Source of the DNA: Nanobdellota archaeon
GTDB taxonomy: Archaea > Nanobdellota > Nanobdellia > SCGC-AAA011-G17 > PNOQ01
Length of the DNA: 55,831 bases
NCBI GenBank assembly: GCA_018829185.1
Contig: JAHJUI010000025.1
Coordinates: 1 to 55,831 of the forward strand
Reading direction: 5' to 3'
This document shows positions 1 through 10,755 of this stretch, piece after piece. The translations under genes were made by a program, and so were the position numbers. Within the stretch, counting starts at the first letter, position 1. Each line of letters opens with the position of its first letter. The notes beneath the pieces are model-generated. The model made no database searches. It was not told the origin of the DNA and worked only from the letters and a program-made list of their open reading frames with translations.

Positions 1-114
1 CACCTCTTTGGTTTCTTTACAGAAACCTTAGAGATTTTTTATTTAAAAATTATAGGGTTGCACCAGAGCTCTTAATAGAAAAGTTTAAATAATATCTTTT
101 ACACAAATTAAAAT

Positions 115-936
115 ATGAAAAAACTATTATTGCCTTCTATAATTATTGTTTTAATAATACTTATTTTTCTAGGCTTTACTGGATTTACAGGAAAAACAAT
201 TTCAGATTCTGGGCCTGGCCAAATTGGTCCAAACCAAGAAGAACAAAATTGTATGTTTGCTTGTGTTTCAGTTGGTTGTAATGAAGGTGACACAGCCTGT
301 ATGGAAAGTCATGGGGATGAATGCATGACAGAATGCGGGGTAGTAATGCCAGACCAAACTGAAGATGAAAAATGTGTAGAAACCTGCATCCAAGAAGGTT
401 GTGATAAATATGATTTTAATTGTCAAACTAAAAACCAAGAAAAATGTGATGAAGAATGTGGAATGATAACTGATCCCGGAGCCCAATCTAAAGAAGAACA
501 ATGTATCAGAGATTGTGTAGCAAAAGTAGATCCAACTCTCATGTGTGGAAACTCACAAGAAGGAGAAACCGGGAACGATGTATGTCAAAAATGTGCACAA
601 GAATGTGTATATTTATACGCTGGCCCTTGTTTAAACGATGAAGAAATAACAGAAAAAGAGTCTGCTTGTGAAACTTGTGAACACTGTTATGGAGAACCCG
701 CAATGGGAGATTCTGGAGAGGGTTATCAATGTATTATTGACATAAACTGTGAAGATGCTTCCGATGAATTTGGAGATGAACCCGGAATTGGACCAGGAAT
801 AGAAAAACTAACAAATAATGTAGTAAACTTCTTTAAAAATCTTTTTGGTATAAACGACGAATCAAAAGAAAGCAGTAGATCCTCTGAAGAACCACCGGCA
901 GTTGAAGAAAGAATTACTGAACCGGAAGCAACTTAA
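115..936 (+). CDS. Secreted/membrane-anchored Cys-rich protein
   Basis: ORF with N-terminal hydrophobic segment (LLLPSIIIVLIILIFLGF) followed by many CxxxC-type Cys pairs; acidic. Confidence 0.7.
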   Translation: MKKLLLPSIIIVLIILIFLGFTGFTGKTISDSGPGQIGPNQEEQNCMFACVSVGCNEGDTACMESHGDECMTECGVVMPDQTEDEKCVETCIQEGCDKYDFNCQTKNQEKCDEECGMITDPGAQSKEEQCIRDCVAKVDPTLMCGNSQEGETGNDVCQKCAQECVYLYAGPCLNDEEITEKESACETCEHCYGEPAMGDSGEGYQCIIDINCEDASDEFGDEPGIGPGIEKLTNNVVNFFKNLFGINDESKESSRSSEEPPAVEERITEPEAT

Positions 937-986
937 GAAGAAGTTTAACCGAAAACTATAAAAACACAAAATTCTAAAATTAAAAT

Positions 987-1484
987 ATGCCAAAAAAGAG
1001 GGAGCAAAAAAATAGTTTCTTAGGTTTACTTTTATTTAGAATCATCCCAATAATTTTAGTTTTAATAATTTTAGTCTTAATTGTAAAATTACCACACAAA
1101 ACTAATTGTGGAAATGATCTTAATTGTTTTAATCAATTAGCTTCTGAATGTAGACCCTCTAAAGTAAATGTAATTCAAGAAGAAAATACATTTGAATATG
1201 CAATAGAAGGTTTAGAAAATGATAACTGTATTCTAACCATTTCAGTAGTAGAAGTAAGTGAAGAAGCTTCTCCTGAAACAACTATTCTATTAGAAGGTAA
1301 AAGCATGGAATGTTCTGTTCCAATAGAAAACGATTTAGTTAACATACAACAAAATGGAGATATTTTATCTTATTGTACAGGCCCATTAAAAGAATCCATG
1401 TATGAATTAATTATCCAAAAAATGTATGGTGTTATAGCTCAAAATCTTGGAAGTGTTATTTCTGAAGTAAAAAATGTTTTATAA
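987..1484 (+). CDS. Single-TM anchored hypothetical protein
   Basis: ORF with one N-terminal TM helix and Cys-containing exported part. Confidence 0.65.
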   Translation: MPKKREQKNSFLGLLLFRIIPIILVLIILVLIVKLPHKTNCGNDLNCFNQLASECRPSKVNVIQEENTFEYAIEGLENDNCILTISVVEVSEEASPETTILLEGKSMECSVPIENDLVNIQQNGDILSYCTGPLKESMYELIIQKMYGVIAQNLGSVISEVKNVL

Positions 1485-1488
1485 AAAA

Positions 1489-1756
1489 GTGTAGGCCGCC
1501 TAAGTTCGATATAAAAACCAACTACAAGCTAACCTTAACTCCTCCTCCGCTCCGCTACCCCATAAGCGCCAGCATTAAAAGTTAGTGCTGCTCCATTCCT
1601 GGCCTGACACAATTCCTGAAAACACCGACCCTACAGGACAAAGCCTCAACGTTAGAGCTAAGACCTGTAATCAGCATTATGCCTCATTTAGACTTCAGTC
1701 CACCATAAAGCCCGTTTGTGGTTCAACAGAGGGCTAACCTGCCACCTAGCCTACAG
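1489..1756 (-). ncRNA. Signal recognition particle 7S RNA (archaeal type)
   Basis: Minus strand contains the helix 8 signature GTGTCAGGCCAGGAATGGAGCAGCACTAA; ends pair (CTGTAGGC at 5' end with GCCTACAC at 3' end); no competing ORF. Confidence 0.9.
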
Positions 1757-1776
1757 AATTTTGATAGAATTATGGT

Positions 1777-2424
1777 TTATAAAGCTTGCTTTTTGGCCTT
1801 TCTATAATGAAAAACAAACAAAATTCCACCAATCAAAGTTATAACAGACAAGAAAATAAACATAGGATCCATCAAAGAAATTCCATTCCCAATATAAGCT
1901 AAAGATAAACTTCCGCTAGCATGTCCCAAAATCATAAGAGGAATAAAAATTCTTGCTTTCATTGATGAAAAACCAGCAAAGTAAGACAATTCATCATCAG
2001 GAAATAAAGGCAAAAAGTACATTAAAAATAAAACAAATTTTCCTTTGTCTACAAAAGAGTCATATTTTCTTAATTTCTCTTGTTTAACTAAATGTTTTAT
2101 TATTTTTCTACCAAATTTTCTACCTAACCAAAATGCAATCAAAGTTCCAATAACTCTTCCAATCCAATTATAAAGGAATCCTAACCAAGTTCCAAATAAA
2201 AATCCACCAACAATACCAACAACATAATGACTAAATGGAGTTATGACAACTTGTAATATATTAATCACAATAAAAACTAAAGGAGCCCAAACCCCAAAAG
2301 GTTCAATAAAACTTCTTATTTGTTCTTGACTAGAAAAAAATGAACTTGGAAAAACATAACCAAGAATCAATAAAATAATGGGGATTATAGCTAACAAATA
2401 CCAAATTATCTTTAGTCTTTTCAT
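1777..2424 (-). CDS. TVP38/TMEM64 (VTT/SNARE-associated, DedA-like) membrane protein
   Basis: Multiple TM helices; GxxFGTWLGFLYNWIGRVIGTLIAFWLGRKFGR motif typical of the VTT domain. Confidence 0.75.
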   Translation of the reverse strand: MKRLKIIWYLLAIIPIILLILGYVFPSSFFSSQEQIRSFIEPFGVWAPLVFIVINILQVVITPFSHYVVGIVGGFLFGTWLGFLYNWIGRVIGTLIAFWLGRKFGRKIIKHLVKQEKLRKYDSFVDKGKFVLFLMYFLPLFPDDELSYFAGFSSMKARIFIPLMILGHASGSLSLAYIGNGISLMDPMFIFLSVITLIGGILFVFHYRKAKKQAL

Positions 2425-2509
2425 AAAAGTAATCTAAAAATAGTTTACTTTAAATTAAGTTGTCACATAAAATGACAACATTTATAAAGAAAAAAATTCC
2501 AAAATATCT

Positions 2510-3199
2510 ATGCTAAAAGAGCTACAAGACTTAGGTTTATCAAATAAGGAATCAGAAATCTACTATGAATTAGCAAAAGAAAATAAATCAACAGCCAACA
2601 GATTAGCAAAATTAACAAATACTAATAGAACTGTTACTTACAATATATTACAAAATTTAGTTAAAAAAGGTTTAATCTCTTTTTCTGTAAAGGATAAAAA
2701 AAGAACCTACAATATCTCTTCTTATGACAATTTACTAACAAAAATCAAAGAAAAAGAATTTTTAGCCAAAGAAGTTATAAAAAATCTAAAAAGGACAAAA
2801 CCGATAACAAACGAAAAAAATGAGGCAGAAATCTTTGAGGGAATAGAAGGCCTAAAAACAATACACAAAGACATGTTAAAAGTTAAAGAAATAAGGATAT
2901 TAAACGCTACAGGGCTAATAGAAGAAAAGTTGAACTATAGCAAGGGTTGGTTAAAAGAACTAGCTAAAAACAAAATAAAAATAATAGCCAATAAAGGTTT
3001 TAAATTTCCGGGAAAATATAAAAAAGTAAAAGTAAAATATTTAAAATCTAACAAGCTAAACTATGCTACCACTTTCATATTCAACGATACAATAATAATA
3101 CAAATTATTAAAAAAGAACCATTAATTGTAAAAATTAAAAGTAAAGATTTAGCTGAAGGATATAAAATGAATTTTGATTTTTTGTGGGATAATCTATAA
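2510..3199 (+). CDS. TrmB-like HTH transcriptional regulator
   Basis: N-terminal wHTH MLKELQDLGLSNKESEIYYELAKENKSTANRLAKLTNTNRTVTYNILQNLVKKGLI. Confidence 0.8.
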   Translation: MLKELQDLGLSNKESEIYYELAKENKSTANRLAKLTNTNRTVTYNILQNLVKKGLISFSVKDKKRTYNISSYDNLLTKIKEKEFLAKEVIKNLKRTKPITNEKNEAEIFEGIEGLKTIHKDMLKVKEIRILNATGLIEEKLNYSKGWLKELAKNKIKIIANKGFKFPGKYKKVKVKYLKSNKLNYATTFIFNDTIIIQIIKKEPLIVKIKSKDLAEGYKMNFDFLWDNL

Positions 3200-3210
3200 A
3201 GGTTACTAAA

Positions 3211-4170
3211 TCATCCCATACTTCCCATAACCAACCTTTGAACATCAATAGTCCATTTTAAGCAAGACAAATCTCCCTGATGAATTTTCTTATTCTTCAA
3301 TCCAATAAGCTTGTAAAATCTCTCAAACATCCTACAATTATCCCTTGCCAGCATAGGCAGAATAAGATCCTTTTCTTTCTTTGTAAGTGGATTGACTTTA
3401 TCGTATTCTTTTATGATAAAATTAACTCTCTTGATAAAACCAGATTTATCTTTTTTGTAAGTACATTTAATCAAATGGGCGATATCTAAAATTCTTGGAG
3501 CATACAACAATCTTTCAAAATCTAAGATTCCCACAACTTGTTTCTTATCAAATAATAAATTTTCTTTATGAAAATCGTAATGTAGTGGAACCTGTTTTGT
3601 ATTGAATTTTATTTTTTCCACTTTATTTAACGATTCTTCAAAAAATCTGAGATTCTCAAGCATAAGTTTATTGGCAGAGTTATTGGATTTTTGTTTTCGC
3701 ATTTCTTTATATTTTTTAGAAGTTTCCTTCAAAGAGTCTACCTTTCGATTGTTTGTTATTTTAATATTTTCAACATATTTATGATAAGTTGCTAATGCCC
3801 TTGCAATACTCTTGATTATTGCATTGTCGTAATCTTTAATTAGAGAACCTTCCATATATGGATAAACCCACAAAGATGTTTTTTTTATATTTATCAAATA
3901 ACCTCCTTTTTTATTTTTTAAAGGATAAGGAATTGGGTAAGGGAATTTAATTTTATGTAAATGTGATAAAACATTAAACTCTGTAAATAATCTATTTTTA
4001 GTATCTTTTTTCCTCTTAGCCCCAAAAAGTCTTACAACAAATTTTCCTTTATCCGTTTTTAATTCGTAATTATAATTCACCCAACCGCCCGCAATAGGTT
4101 TTAAGGATTTAACTTTTCCAAGATTATATTCGCTTGAAATTAATTCTGCCTGTTTTTTTGTGAGTTCCAT
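3211..4170 (-). CDS. Aminoglycoside phosphotransferase/homoserine kinase-like (APH family) protein
   Basis: Kinase-like catalytic motif LHYDFHKENLLFDKKQVVGILDFERLLYAPRILDIAH. Confidence 0.8.
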   Translation of the reverse strand: MELTKKQAELISSEYNLGKVKSLKPIAGGWVNYNYELKTDKGKFVVRLFGAKRKKDTKNRLFTEFNVLSHLHKIKFPYPIPYPLKNKKGGYLINIKKTSLWVYPYMEGSLIKDYDNAIIKSIARALATYHKYVENIKITNNRKVDSLKETSKKYKEMRKQKSNNSANKLMLENLRFFEESLNKVEKIKFNTKQVPLHYDFHKENLLFDKKQVVGILDFERLLYAPRILDIAHLIKCTYKKDKSGFIKRVNFIIKEYDKVNPLTKKEKDLILPMLARDNCRMFERFYKLIGLKNKKIHQGDLSCLKWTIDVQRLVMGSMG

Positions 4171-4241
4171 CCTATAACCCCCTAAATAAATCTTATTCTT
4201 TTCATAAACATAAAATTAACATTAAAAACTTATAAAGCTTA

Positions 4242-4703
4242 CTAAATCCAGCGTCTAACTCTTTTTTTATAATCAAGATATTCTTTTCCAAACTTTTTTT
4301 CGAGATTTTTCTCTTCAATCGGAATTGTAAAAATATTAGTTAAAACAATAAACAAAACTGGAAAAACAAAAGTTATTACTGAACCAAGCAAAATTGATAT
4401 ACCCAAAAGCATTAAACCCATGCCTAAGTAGGTTGGATTCCTTGTAACCCCAAAAGCGCCATAGGTAACTAATTTATTTGGAGTTGTGTAAGGCCTAACA
4501 GTAGTCTTTTCCTTTTTAAAGGTAAGATATACCCAAATAAAATTCAAATAAACTCCAAAGAGTATTAAAGGAATTCCTAAATAAATATAAGGAGAATAAA
4601 CAAGCCTATTAATTGGAAAAAAATAATGGAAAGTCATTTCTAAAACAACAAAAACTAAAATATAATCTGGTGGTGTAAATCTTATTGATCCTTTCATAAG
4701 CAT
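4242..4703 (-). CDS. Isoprenylcysteine carboxyl methyltransferase-like / PEMT family membrane protein
   Basis: GAFGVTRNPTYLGMGLMLLG and EEKNLEKKFGKEYLDYKKRVRRW motifs. Confidence 0.8.
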   Translation of the reverse strand: MLMKGSIRFTPPDYILVFVVLEMTFHYFFPINRLVYSPYIYLGIPLILFGVYLNFIWVYLTFKKEKTTVRPYTTPNKLVTYGAFGVTRNPTYLGMGLMLLGISILLGSVITFVFPVLFIVLTNIFTIPIEEKNLEKKFGKEYLDYKKRVRRWI

Positions 4704-4740
4704 AAAATTAAAGAAAGCATTTAAAAGCTTTATGGTTGCC

Positions 4741-4950
4741 TCAAATATCAGAAAATATTATTGGATGTTCAGGCAATACAAAATCGGAAAGTTCCTCCAT
4801 TAAAGACCTTACGAATTCTTGCCTTAAATCCTCTGTAGATAAGAAATGGTCATAAACTATGATAGGGCCAACTATTTTGCCATGATAAGCAATAATTTTT
4901 CCAGCCTCATCCAAGATTGGAGTCCAATAATCCCCGTCCAAATCAAACAT
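4741..4950 (-). CDS. Small acidic hypothetical protein
   Basis: 69 aa ORF divergent from elp3; no family recognised. Confidence 0.45.
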   Translation of the reverse strand: MFDLDGDYWTPILDEAGKIIAYHGKIVGPIIVYDHFLSTEDLRQEFVRSLMEELSDFVLPEHPIIFSDI

Positions 4951-5006
4951 TTCAAAAAAAGTAAATTCACAATAATTTATAAATCTTATGGAACTCTAGA
5001 ATTCTT

Positions 5007-6692
5007 ATGCAAACCAAAGAATTTTGTCAAATACTTGGAAAAGAAATAATAAAGAGAAAGCTAAAATCCCAAGAAGAAATTATTAAACTTAGAAACGAAT
5101 TATGCAAAGTTCATAAACCAAGCAAATTTCCAAGTTTCATTCAAATTCTATTATCCTTAAATAAAACAGACAGAGAAAAACTATATCCCTTACTTTCAAC
5201 AAAACCAACCAGAAGTATTTCGGGTGTTTCAGTTGTAGCAGTTATGACAAAGCCAATCAAATGCCCCCATGCAAAAAAAGGCAAGGGACCTTGCATTATG
5301 TGTCCTGGCGGGCCAGATTCAAGCTTTGGAAACGTACCTCAAAGCTATACTGGAAACGAACCAGCATCAAAAAGAGCAAAAAGAAACCTTTACAATCCTT
5401 ATTTTCAAATATTCAACAGACTTCAACAATACATCCTACTAGGACATTTTCCAAGTAAAATAGAACTAATAATAATGGGTGGAACTTTTCCTAGCTTTCC
5501 GACAGCATATCAAAATAATTTCATAAAAGATTGTTTTAAAGCACTAAATGATTTTTCAAACCTTTTCTTAAAAGATAATAAAATAAATTGGAAGAAATTC
5601 ATTAGCTTTTTCGAACTAAACTTTGAAAACAGAATGGATAAACAAAAAGAGATTCATAAAAAAATAAAAGAAATTTACAATAAAAGAAAAACAACTTTAG
5701 AAAAAGAACAAAAAATAAATGAAAAAACAATCTCGAGATGCATAGCATTAGCAATAGAAACAAGACCAGATTATTGCACTCAAAGACATATTAACTTAAT
5801 GCTAAAACAAGGTTGTACTAGAATAGAACTTGGAGTACAATCTATTTACGATCCAGTTCTTAAAAAAATAGAACGTGGACACTCAGTAAAAGAAACAATC
5901 GAAGCAACAAAACTTCTAAAAGATTCTTGTTTGAAAGTTGGATATCATTTACTTTTGGGAGCACCAGGAAGTTCAACAAAAACAGATCTAAAAATGCTAA
6001 AAGAAATCTTCTTTAATGAAAACTTTAAACCAGATGCATTAAAATTATATCCTTGCATGGTTTTTAAAGGAACTAAACTTTACGATTTATACAAAAATAA
6101 AAAGTACAACCCATTAACAACTGAAAAAGCAGCTAAATTAATTGCAGAAGCAAAAAAATATGTTCCACCTTACTGCAGGATAATGCGTGTTCAAAGAGAT
6201 ATAAGCAGCTCTGTTGTAATAGCAGGAGTAAAAAGAACAAATTTAAGACAATACATTCATGAAGAACTTAAAAGGCAAGGAACAATTTGTCAGTGTATCA
6301 GATGTAAGCAAATAACTTCAAAAGACAAACTCGGAAAAATACAATTAAAAAGATTTAATTATCTAGCTTCAGAAGGAAAAGAAATCTTCCTGTACTTAAC
6401 AACAAATCACAAACTAGTTGGATTCTGTAGATTAAGAGTAAATGAAAAAGATTCATTATTGTTAAGAGAACTCCATGTTTATTCAGAAAGTCTTCCATTA
6501 CAAACCAAAGCTAAAGCGGGCCAATTCCAACATAGAGGCTTTGGAAAGCTATTAATGCAAGAAGCTGAAAAAATAGCAAAGGAATTCAAAAAAGATAAAA
6601 TAACAGTTATTTCTGGTATTGGAGTAAAAGAATACTACAAAAACCTTGGATATAAAAAACAAGGTCCATATATGACTAAATCTAAAATCTAG
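5007..6692 (+). CDS. elp3: Elp3: tRNA uridine(34) 5-carboxymethylaminomethyl synthase (radical SAM + GNAT)
   Basis: Elp3 N-terminal CPHAKKGKGPCIMCPGGPDS, radical SAM region, RxELHVYSESLPL and C-terminal GNAT fold (HRGFGKLLMQEAE). Confidence 0.93.
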   Translation: MQTKEFCQILGKEIIKRKLKSQEEIIKLRNELCKVHKPSKFPSFIQILLSLNKTDREKLYPLLSTKPTRSISGVSVVAVMTKPIKCPHAKKGKGPCIMCPGGPDSSFGNVPQSYTGNEPASKRAKRNLYNPYFQIFNRLQQYILLGHFPSKIELIIMGGTFPSFPTAYQNNFIKDCFKALNDFSNLFLKDNKINWKKFISFFELNFENRMDKQKEIHKKIKEIYNKRKTTLEKEQKINEKTISRCIALAIETRPDYCTQRHINLMLKQGCTRIELGVQSIYDPVLKKIERGHSVKETIEATKLLKDSCLKVGYHLLLGAPGSSTKTDLKMLKEIFFNENFKPDALKLYPCMVFKGTKLYDLYKNKKYNPLTTEKAAKLIAEAKKYVPPYCRIMRVQRDISSSVVIAGVKRTNLRQYIHEELKRQGTICQCIRCKQITSKDKLGKIQLKRFNYLASEGKEIFLYLTTNHKLVGFCRLRVNEKDSLLLRELHVYSESLPLQTKAKAGQFQHRGFGKLLMQEAEKIAKEFKKDKITVISGIGVKEYYKNLGYKKQGPYMTKSKI

Positions 6693-6843
6693 AACTAATG
6701 TCCATAACCCTTTTAAAAGGAATTAAATATACATATATAGTAAAAAAATACCTCTTTCACACACCTCCCTTTTTTCTTTTTTTATTTTAACAAAACCTTT
6801 ATAAATAGCTAAATTTCTTAAAAATTAATTAGGGGGACGTAAA

Positions 6844-7131
6844 ATGCAAAGAATTGGTGGATTTAGACGAAAGACTAGAAGTAAACTTAGAAAGAACTTC
6901 AGAAACAAAGGTAAATTTAGCATAAGAAGATACTTCCAAAGTTTTGAAAAAGGCGATATTGTCTACCTAGTTGCGGAGCCAGCAGTTCAAGGCGGAATGT
7001 ATTATCCAAGATTTCATGGAAAAGCAGGAAAAATAAAAGGAAAGCAAGGAAACTGTTATTTCGTTGAAATCAAAGATCAAAATAAAACAAAATCATTGTT
7101 AGTACATCCCGTACATTTAAAAAAATCTTGA
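6844..7131 (+). CDS. rpl21e: 50S ribosomal protein eL21
   Basis: Characteristic GGFRRKTRSKLRKNFRNKGK and MYYPRFHGKAGKIKGKQGNCYFVEI. Confidence 0.93.
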   Translation: MQRIGGFRRKTRSKLRKNFRNKGKFSIRRYFQSFEKGDIVYLVAEPAVQGGMYYPRFHGKAGKIKGKQGNCYFVEIKDQNKTKSLLVHPVHLKKS

Positions 7132-7463
7132 AAATGGAAATAATAGAACAAAAACCAATAAATATCTCTGAATTAAAAGAGAAATTAGAAGAAATTAAGA
7201 AAAGGGACAAAGAACTAACATTCAGAGGACAAAAAGTAGATGAATATTTAAAAAAAGTTTCAAAATTCACAAAACACAAAGAACTGAAAGAAGAATTATC
7301 AAAACTTGATATTCCAAGATTAAAAGAACGTCACATAACAAAAATAATTGACATTTTACCAAAAGACATTGACAGTTTAAGAGCAATTTTGGTAGGAGAA
7401 AACTTAACATTGAAGCAAGAAGACTTAACAAAAATAGTGGACGTAGTGAAAAAATATGCTTAG
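7128..7463 (+). CDS. rpoF: DNA-directed RNA polymerase subunit Rpo4/RpoF
   Basis: Rpb4-like helical protein located between eL21 and DUF655, the usual archaeal order. Confidence 0.8.
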   Translation: MKMEIIEQKPINISELKEKLEEIKKRDKELTFRGQKVDEYLKKVSKFTKHKELKEELSKLDIPRLKERHITKIIDILPKDIDSLRAILVGENLTLKQEDLTKIVDVVKKYA

Positions 7464-7480
7464 AGAGATAGGAGTTAAAA

Positions 7481-8038
7481 ATGAGAACTGCAAAAGAAGA
7501 AATCGCAATAGTACTGGACTTTTTGCCAAATGGATATCCATTCGACAAGAGACCAATGCATCAGAAGACCCCTATAGTCCAAGGAATGGGCAAAGACCAT
7601 TTTATTCTATTAGAATTAGTTCCTAAAAAAGGGGAATTCTTACAACCAAACCAAGAAGTTTACATTGGAGATGGTAAAAGAGAACAAATCCACCACATAA
7701 TTGGAAGAATACCAAGCTCAAGGTTAACTCAAACGGCAAAAATGAGTTTAAACGAAATTGTAAAAGAACTTGTTTTAAAGAATGAAACTCGCTTTGTAGA
7801 TTTCTTTAACAAAGCAAATCCAATAAACACAAGAAGACACCAGATAGAATTACTTCCAGGAATTGGTAAAAAACACATGATTGAAATTCTAGAAGAAAGA
7901 AAAGACAAACCCTTTGAATCATTTGATGATATCAAAAATAGAATCAGATTACTTCCAGATCCAGAAAAAGTAATAATCAAACGTATTTTAATGGAGTTAG
8001 ACGAAGAAGATAAACACAAAATCTTCGTTGGTAGTTAG
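7481..8038 (+). CDS. DUF655 family protein (HhH-containing)
   Basis: AIVLDFLPNGYPFD start and ELLPGIGKKHMIEILEERK helix-hairpin-helix; conserved neighbour of rpl21e-rpoF. Confidence 0.85.
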   Translation: MRTAKEEIAIVLDFLPNGYPFDKRPMHQKTPIVQGMGKDHFILLELVPKKGEFLQPNQEVYIGDGKREQIHHIIGRIPSSRLTQTAKMSLNEIVKELVLKNETRFVDFFNKANPINTRRHQIELLPGIGKKHMIEILEERKDKPFESFDDIKNRIRLLPDPEKVIIKRILMELDEEDKHKIFVGS

Positions 8039-8085
8039 CCAAAAGCTTTTTAAATGGCATCTTAACACAAAAATGACATAACAAA

Positions 8086-8559
8086 ATGCAAAATAGTGAC
8101 AAAACCACCAAACATATTATCAGAGTAGCCACAACTGACTTAGATGGTAGTAAGGGAATCTATATTGCTCTAAAAAAAATAAAGGGTATCAGTTTCAATT
8201 TCTCAAATGCCATATGCAATGTCTTAAAGTTAGACAAAAGTAAAAAAGCAGGAGATCTAAATCCTGAAGAAGTTAAAAAAATAGAAGATGTTATTCATAA
8301 TCCTCAAAAGTACAAAATTCCAGCTTGGTTATTAAACAGAAGGAAAGATTTCGAAACAAGTGAAGATAAACACTTAGTCGTCTCAGATTTAAAATTACAA
8401 AAAGAATTTGATATTAAAAGAATGCAAAAAACTAAGTCCTACAGGGGGATAAGATTATCTCAAGGATTAACTGTAAGGGGTCAAAGAACAAGATCTCACT
8501 TCAAGAGAGGAAAAGGAAAACTAGGGGTTACCAAAAAAGCAAAGGGGGGTAAGAAGTAA
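8086..8559 (+). CDS. rps13: 30S ribosomal protein uS13
   Basis: GSKGIYIALKKIKGISFNFSNAIC... RGIRLSQGLTVRGQRTRSHF. Confidence 0.93.
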   Translation: MQNSDKTTKHIIRVATTDLDGSKGIYIALKKIKGISFNFSNAICNVLKLDKSKKAGDLNPEEVKKIEDVIHNPQKYKIPAWLLNRRKDFETSEDKHLVVSDLKLQKEFDIKRMQKTKSYRGIRLSQGLTVRGQRTRSHFKRGKGKLGVTKKAKGGKK

Positions 8560-8561
8560 AA

Positions 8562-9176
8562 ATGGGACATCCAAAAAAAGCTAAGAAAAAGTATCAAACA
8601 CCTAGCCACCCATGGCAAAAAGATAGACTTGAAGAAGAAAAAGTTTTAACAAAAGAATATGGTTTAAAAAATAAAAAAGAACTTTGGAAAACAGATTCAA
8701 ATTTAAGAAAAGTTAAAAGACAAGCTAAAAAGCTTATTGCGGCTACAACAGAACAAGCACAAAAAGAAAAACAGCAATTGTTATCAAGATTATTCAAATA
8801 TGGCTTAGCAAAAAAAGATTCTAAAGTCGAAGATTTATTGGAATTAACACCAAAAGATTTCTTTGGAAGAAGATTGCAAACCCTTGTCTTCAAAAAAAAT
8901 CTTGCTAGAAGTACAACGCAGGCTAGACAATTTATAACCCACGGTCACATTTTTATTAACAATAAAAAGATAACTGTTCCTTCTTATTTTGTTTCTATTG
9001 ATGAAGAAAATAAAATTTCTTACAATCCAACCTCATCATTATCAAAGGAAGGTCACCCTGAACATGTAACAAAAAAAGAACTTAAAAAAGAAGAAAAAGA
9101 AGTTTTAGACAAGAAGAAAAAGAAAGAAGTTAAAAAAGAAAAAAGGAAAGAAGTTAAGAAGGAAGTTAAAAAATGA
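8562..9176 (+). CDS. rps4: 30S ribosomal protein uS4 with long Lys/Glu-rich C-terminal tail
   Basis: S4 RNA-binding region [40 protein letters not shown]; tail [30 protein letters not shown]. Confidence 0.93.
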   Translation: MGHPKKAKKKYQTPSHPWQKDRLEEEKVLTKEYGLKNKKELWKTDSNLRKVKRQAKKLIAATTEQAQKEKQQLLSRLFKYGLAKKDSKVEDLLELTPKDFFGRRLQTLVFKKNLARSTTQARQFITHGHIFINNKKITVPSYFVSIDEENKISYNPTSSLSKEGHPEHVTKKELKKEEKEVLDKKKKKEVKKEKRKEVKKEVKK

Positions 9177-9577
9177 TACGACCTGATAGAAAATTAAGAT
9201 GGGGGGTTGCACATATCTATTCTAGTTATAATAATACAATAATTCATATCACTGATATAACCGGTACAGAAACCATTGCAAAAGCATCGGGTGGAATGAC
9301 CACAAAGTCTCACCGTTTAGAAAGTTCACCCACTGCAGCAATGACTGCAGCTAAAATGGCTTCACAAACTGCTAAAGAAAAAGGAATTAATGCTATCCAC
9401 ATAAGAATCAGAGCTCCAGGTGGGCACAATGGTCCAAACAGCACAGGCCCAGGCGCACAAGCAGCAGTTAGAGCATTAACCAGGGCCGGAATGAAGATTG
9501 GAGCAATTGAAGAAGTCACAGCCACTCCTCACGATGGTTGTAGAAAAAAAGGTGGTAAAAGAGGAAGACGTATGTAA
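9173..9577 (+). CDS. rps11: 30S ribosomal protein uS11
   Basis: [24 protein letters not shown]... [16 protein letters not shown]. Confidence 0.95.
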   Translation: MIRPDRKLRWGVAHIYSSYNNTIIHITDITGTETIAKASGGMTTKSHRLESSPTAAMTAAKMASQTAKEKGINAIHIRIRAPGGHNGPNSTGPGAQAAVRALTRAGMKIGAIEEVTATPHDGCRKKGGKRGRRM

Positions 9578-9579
9578 AA

Positions 9580-10425
9580 ATGAAAATAGAAAAAATATCA
9601 AAAAAAGACAATGAACTTGTTTTTGTTATTAAAGACATAAATCCCGTAATTGCAAATACTCTAAGAAGATCTATGATTTCAGAAGTACCCATTTTAACAA
9701 TTGATGAAGTTACATTCATAAAAAATGATTCAGCACTTTTTGATGAAATACTTGCACATAGACTTGGGCTAGTTCCATTTACTACTGATCTTTCAAGTTA
9801 TGATGAAAAAGACAAATGTTCTTGCAAAGATGGAGCCTGTGCTAAATGTCAATTACATGCAACATTAAAAGCAAAGGGCCCTTGCACAGTTTACGCGGGC
9901 GAGATCCAAACTCAAGATCCGAAAATCAAACCAGTATATGAAAAAATGCCTTTAGTAAAATTGCTAAAAGGACAAAATCTAGAAATTGACACAATTTTAA
10001 CCTTGGGAAGGGGGAAACAGCATGCGAAATATTGTCCGGGAATAATTTATTATAGAGTTTATCCAACTATAGAAATTAAAAATGGAAAAGAAGCAGTAAA
10101 ATGCATGAAAGTATGCCCAAAAGATGTTTTCACACTTGAAAAAGATGAATTAAAAGTTAAAAATCTTTTAAATTGTGACTTATGCCAAGCATGCTCAGAT
10201 TGTAGTGACAAAATAAAAGTATCCGGTTCAGAAACAGATTTTATATTTAACATTGAATCTTTTGGCCAATTACCTCCAGAAGAAATCTTATCAACAGCTA
10301 TTGATAAATTTGATGAAAAGCTAGATGAATTCGCATTAAAATTAAAGGATGTTGCATCTGGAAAAATAAAAAAAGCGGTAACTACAACTACAAAAAAAGT
10401 AACAAAAAAACTTAAGAAAAAATGA
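9580..10425 (+). CDS. rpoD: DNA-directed RNA polymerase subunit Rpo3/RpoD with ferredoxin-like Fe-S domain
   Basis: ANTLRRSMISEVPILTIDEV; Cys motifs CMKVCPKDVF and CDLCQACSDC. Confidence 0.93.
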   Translation: MKIEKISKKDNELVFVIKDINPVIANTLRRSMISEVPILTIDEVTFIKNDSALFDEILAHRLGLVPFTTDLSSYDEKDKCSCKDGACAKCQLHATLKAKGPCTVYAGEIQTQDPKIKPVYEKMPLVKLLKGQNLEIDTILTLGRGKQHAKYCPGIIYYRVYPTIEIKNGKEAVKCMKVCPKDVFTLEKDELKVKNLLNCDLCQACSDCSDKIKVSGSETDFIFNIESFGQLPPEEILSTAIDKFDEKLDEFALKLKDVASGKIKKAVTTTTKKVTKKLKKK

Positions 10426-10754
10426 AAACAAATACAAACTTAATCGAACTGATAAAAGAATTGAAAACTTTATCAATAAAAAACAAAGTTGGAATTTGGA
10501 AAGCAATAGCTAAAGAACTTGAAAAATCAACTAGAAGAAAAAGGGCAGTAAATCTTTCAAAAATAGACAAAGTTGCAAATGATAAAGAAATAATTGTTGT
10601 TCCTGGAAAAGTCCTAGGAAATGGTGAATTAAAAAAAGATATAACAATTGCTGCTTATGAATTTTCAGAATCAGCAAATCAAAAAATAAAAAACAAACTT
10701 ACAATCAAGGAATTAATGTCAAAAGATCCAAAAAAAATAAGGATAATTGGTTAA
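10422..10754 (+). CDS. rpl18e: 50S ribosomal protein eL18
   Basis: WKAIAKELEKSTRRKRAVNLSKI... VVPGKVLGNGEL; operon position. Confidence 0.9.
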   Translation: MKTNTNLIELIKELKTLSIKNKVGIWKAIAKELEKSTRRKRAVNLSKIDKVANDKEIIVVPGKVLGNGELKKDITIAAYEFSESANQKIKNKLTIKELMSKDPKKIRIIG

Positions 10755-10755
10755 A

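Noticed and set aside
8562-9176. Lys-rich tail of uS4 as a frameshift artefact
   Set aside because: Frame is continuous and overlaps the start of rps11 as in compact archaeal operons; low-complexity tails are common in such genomes.
9310-9525. Antisense ORF over rps11
   Set aside because: Fully inside the conserved uS11 gene; same for antisense ORFs over rps4, rpoD, uL13/uS9, SecD and the Rhs genes.
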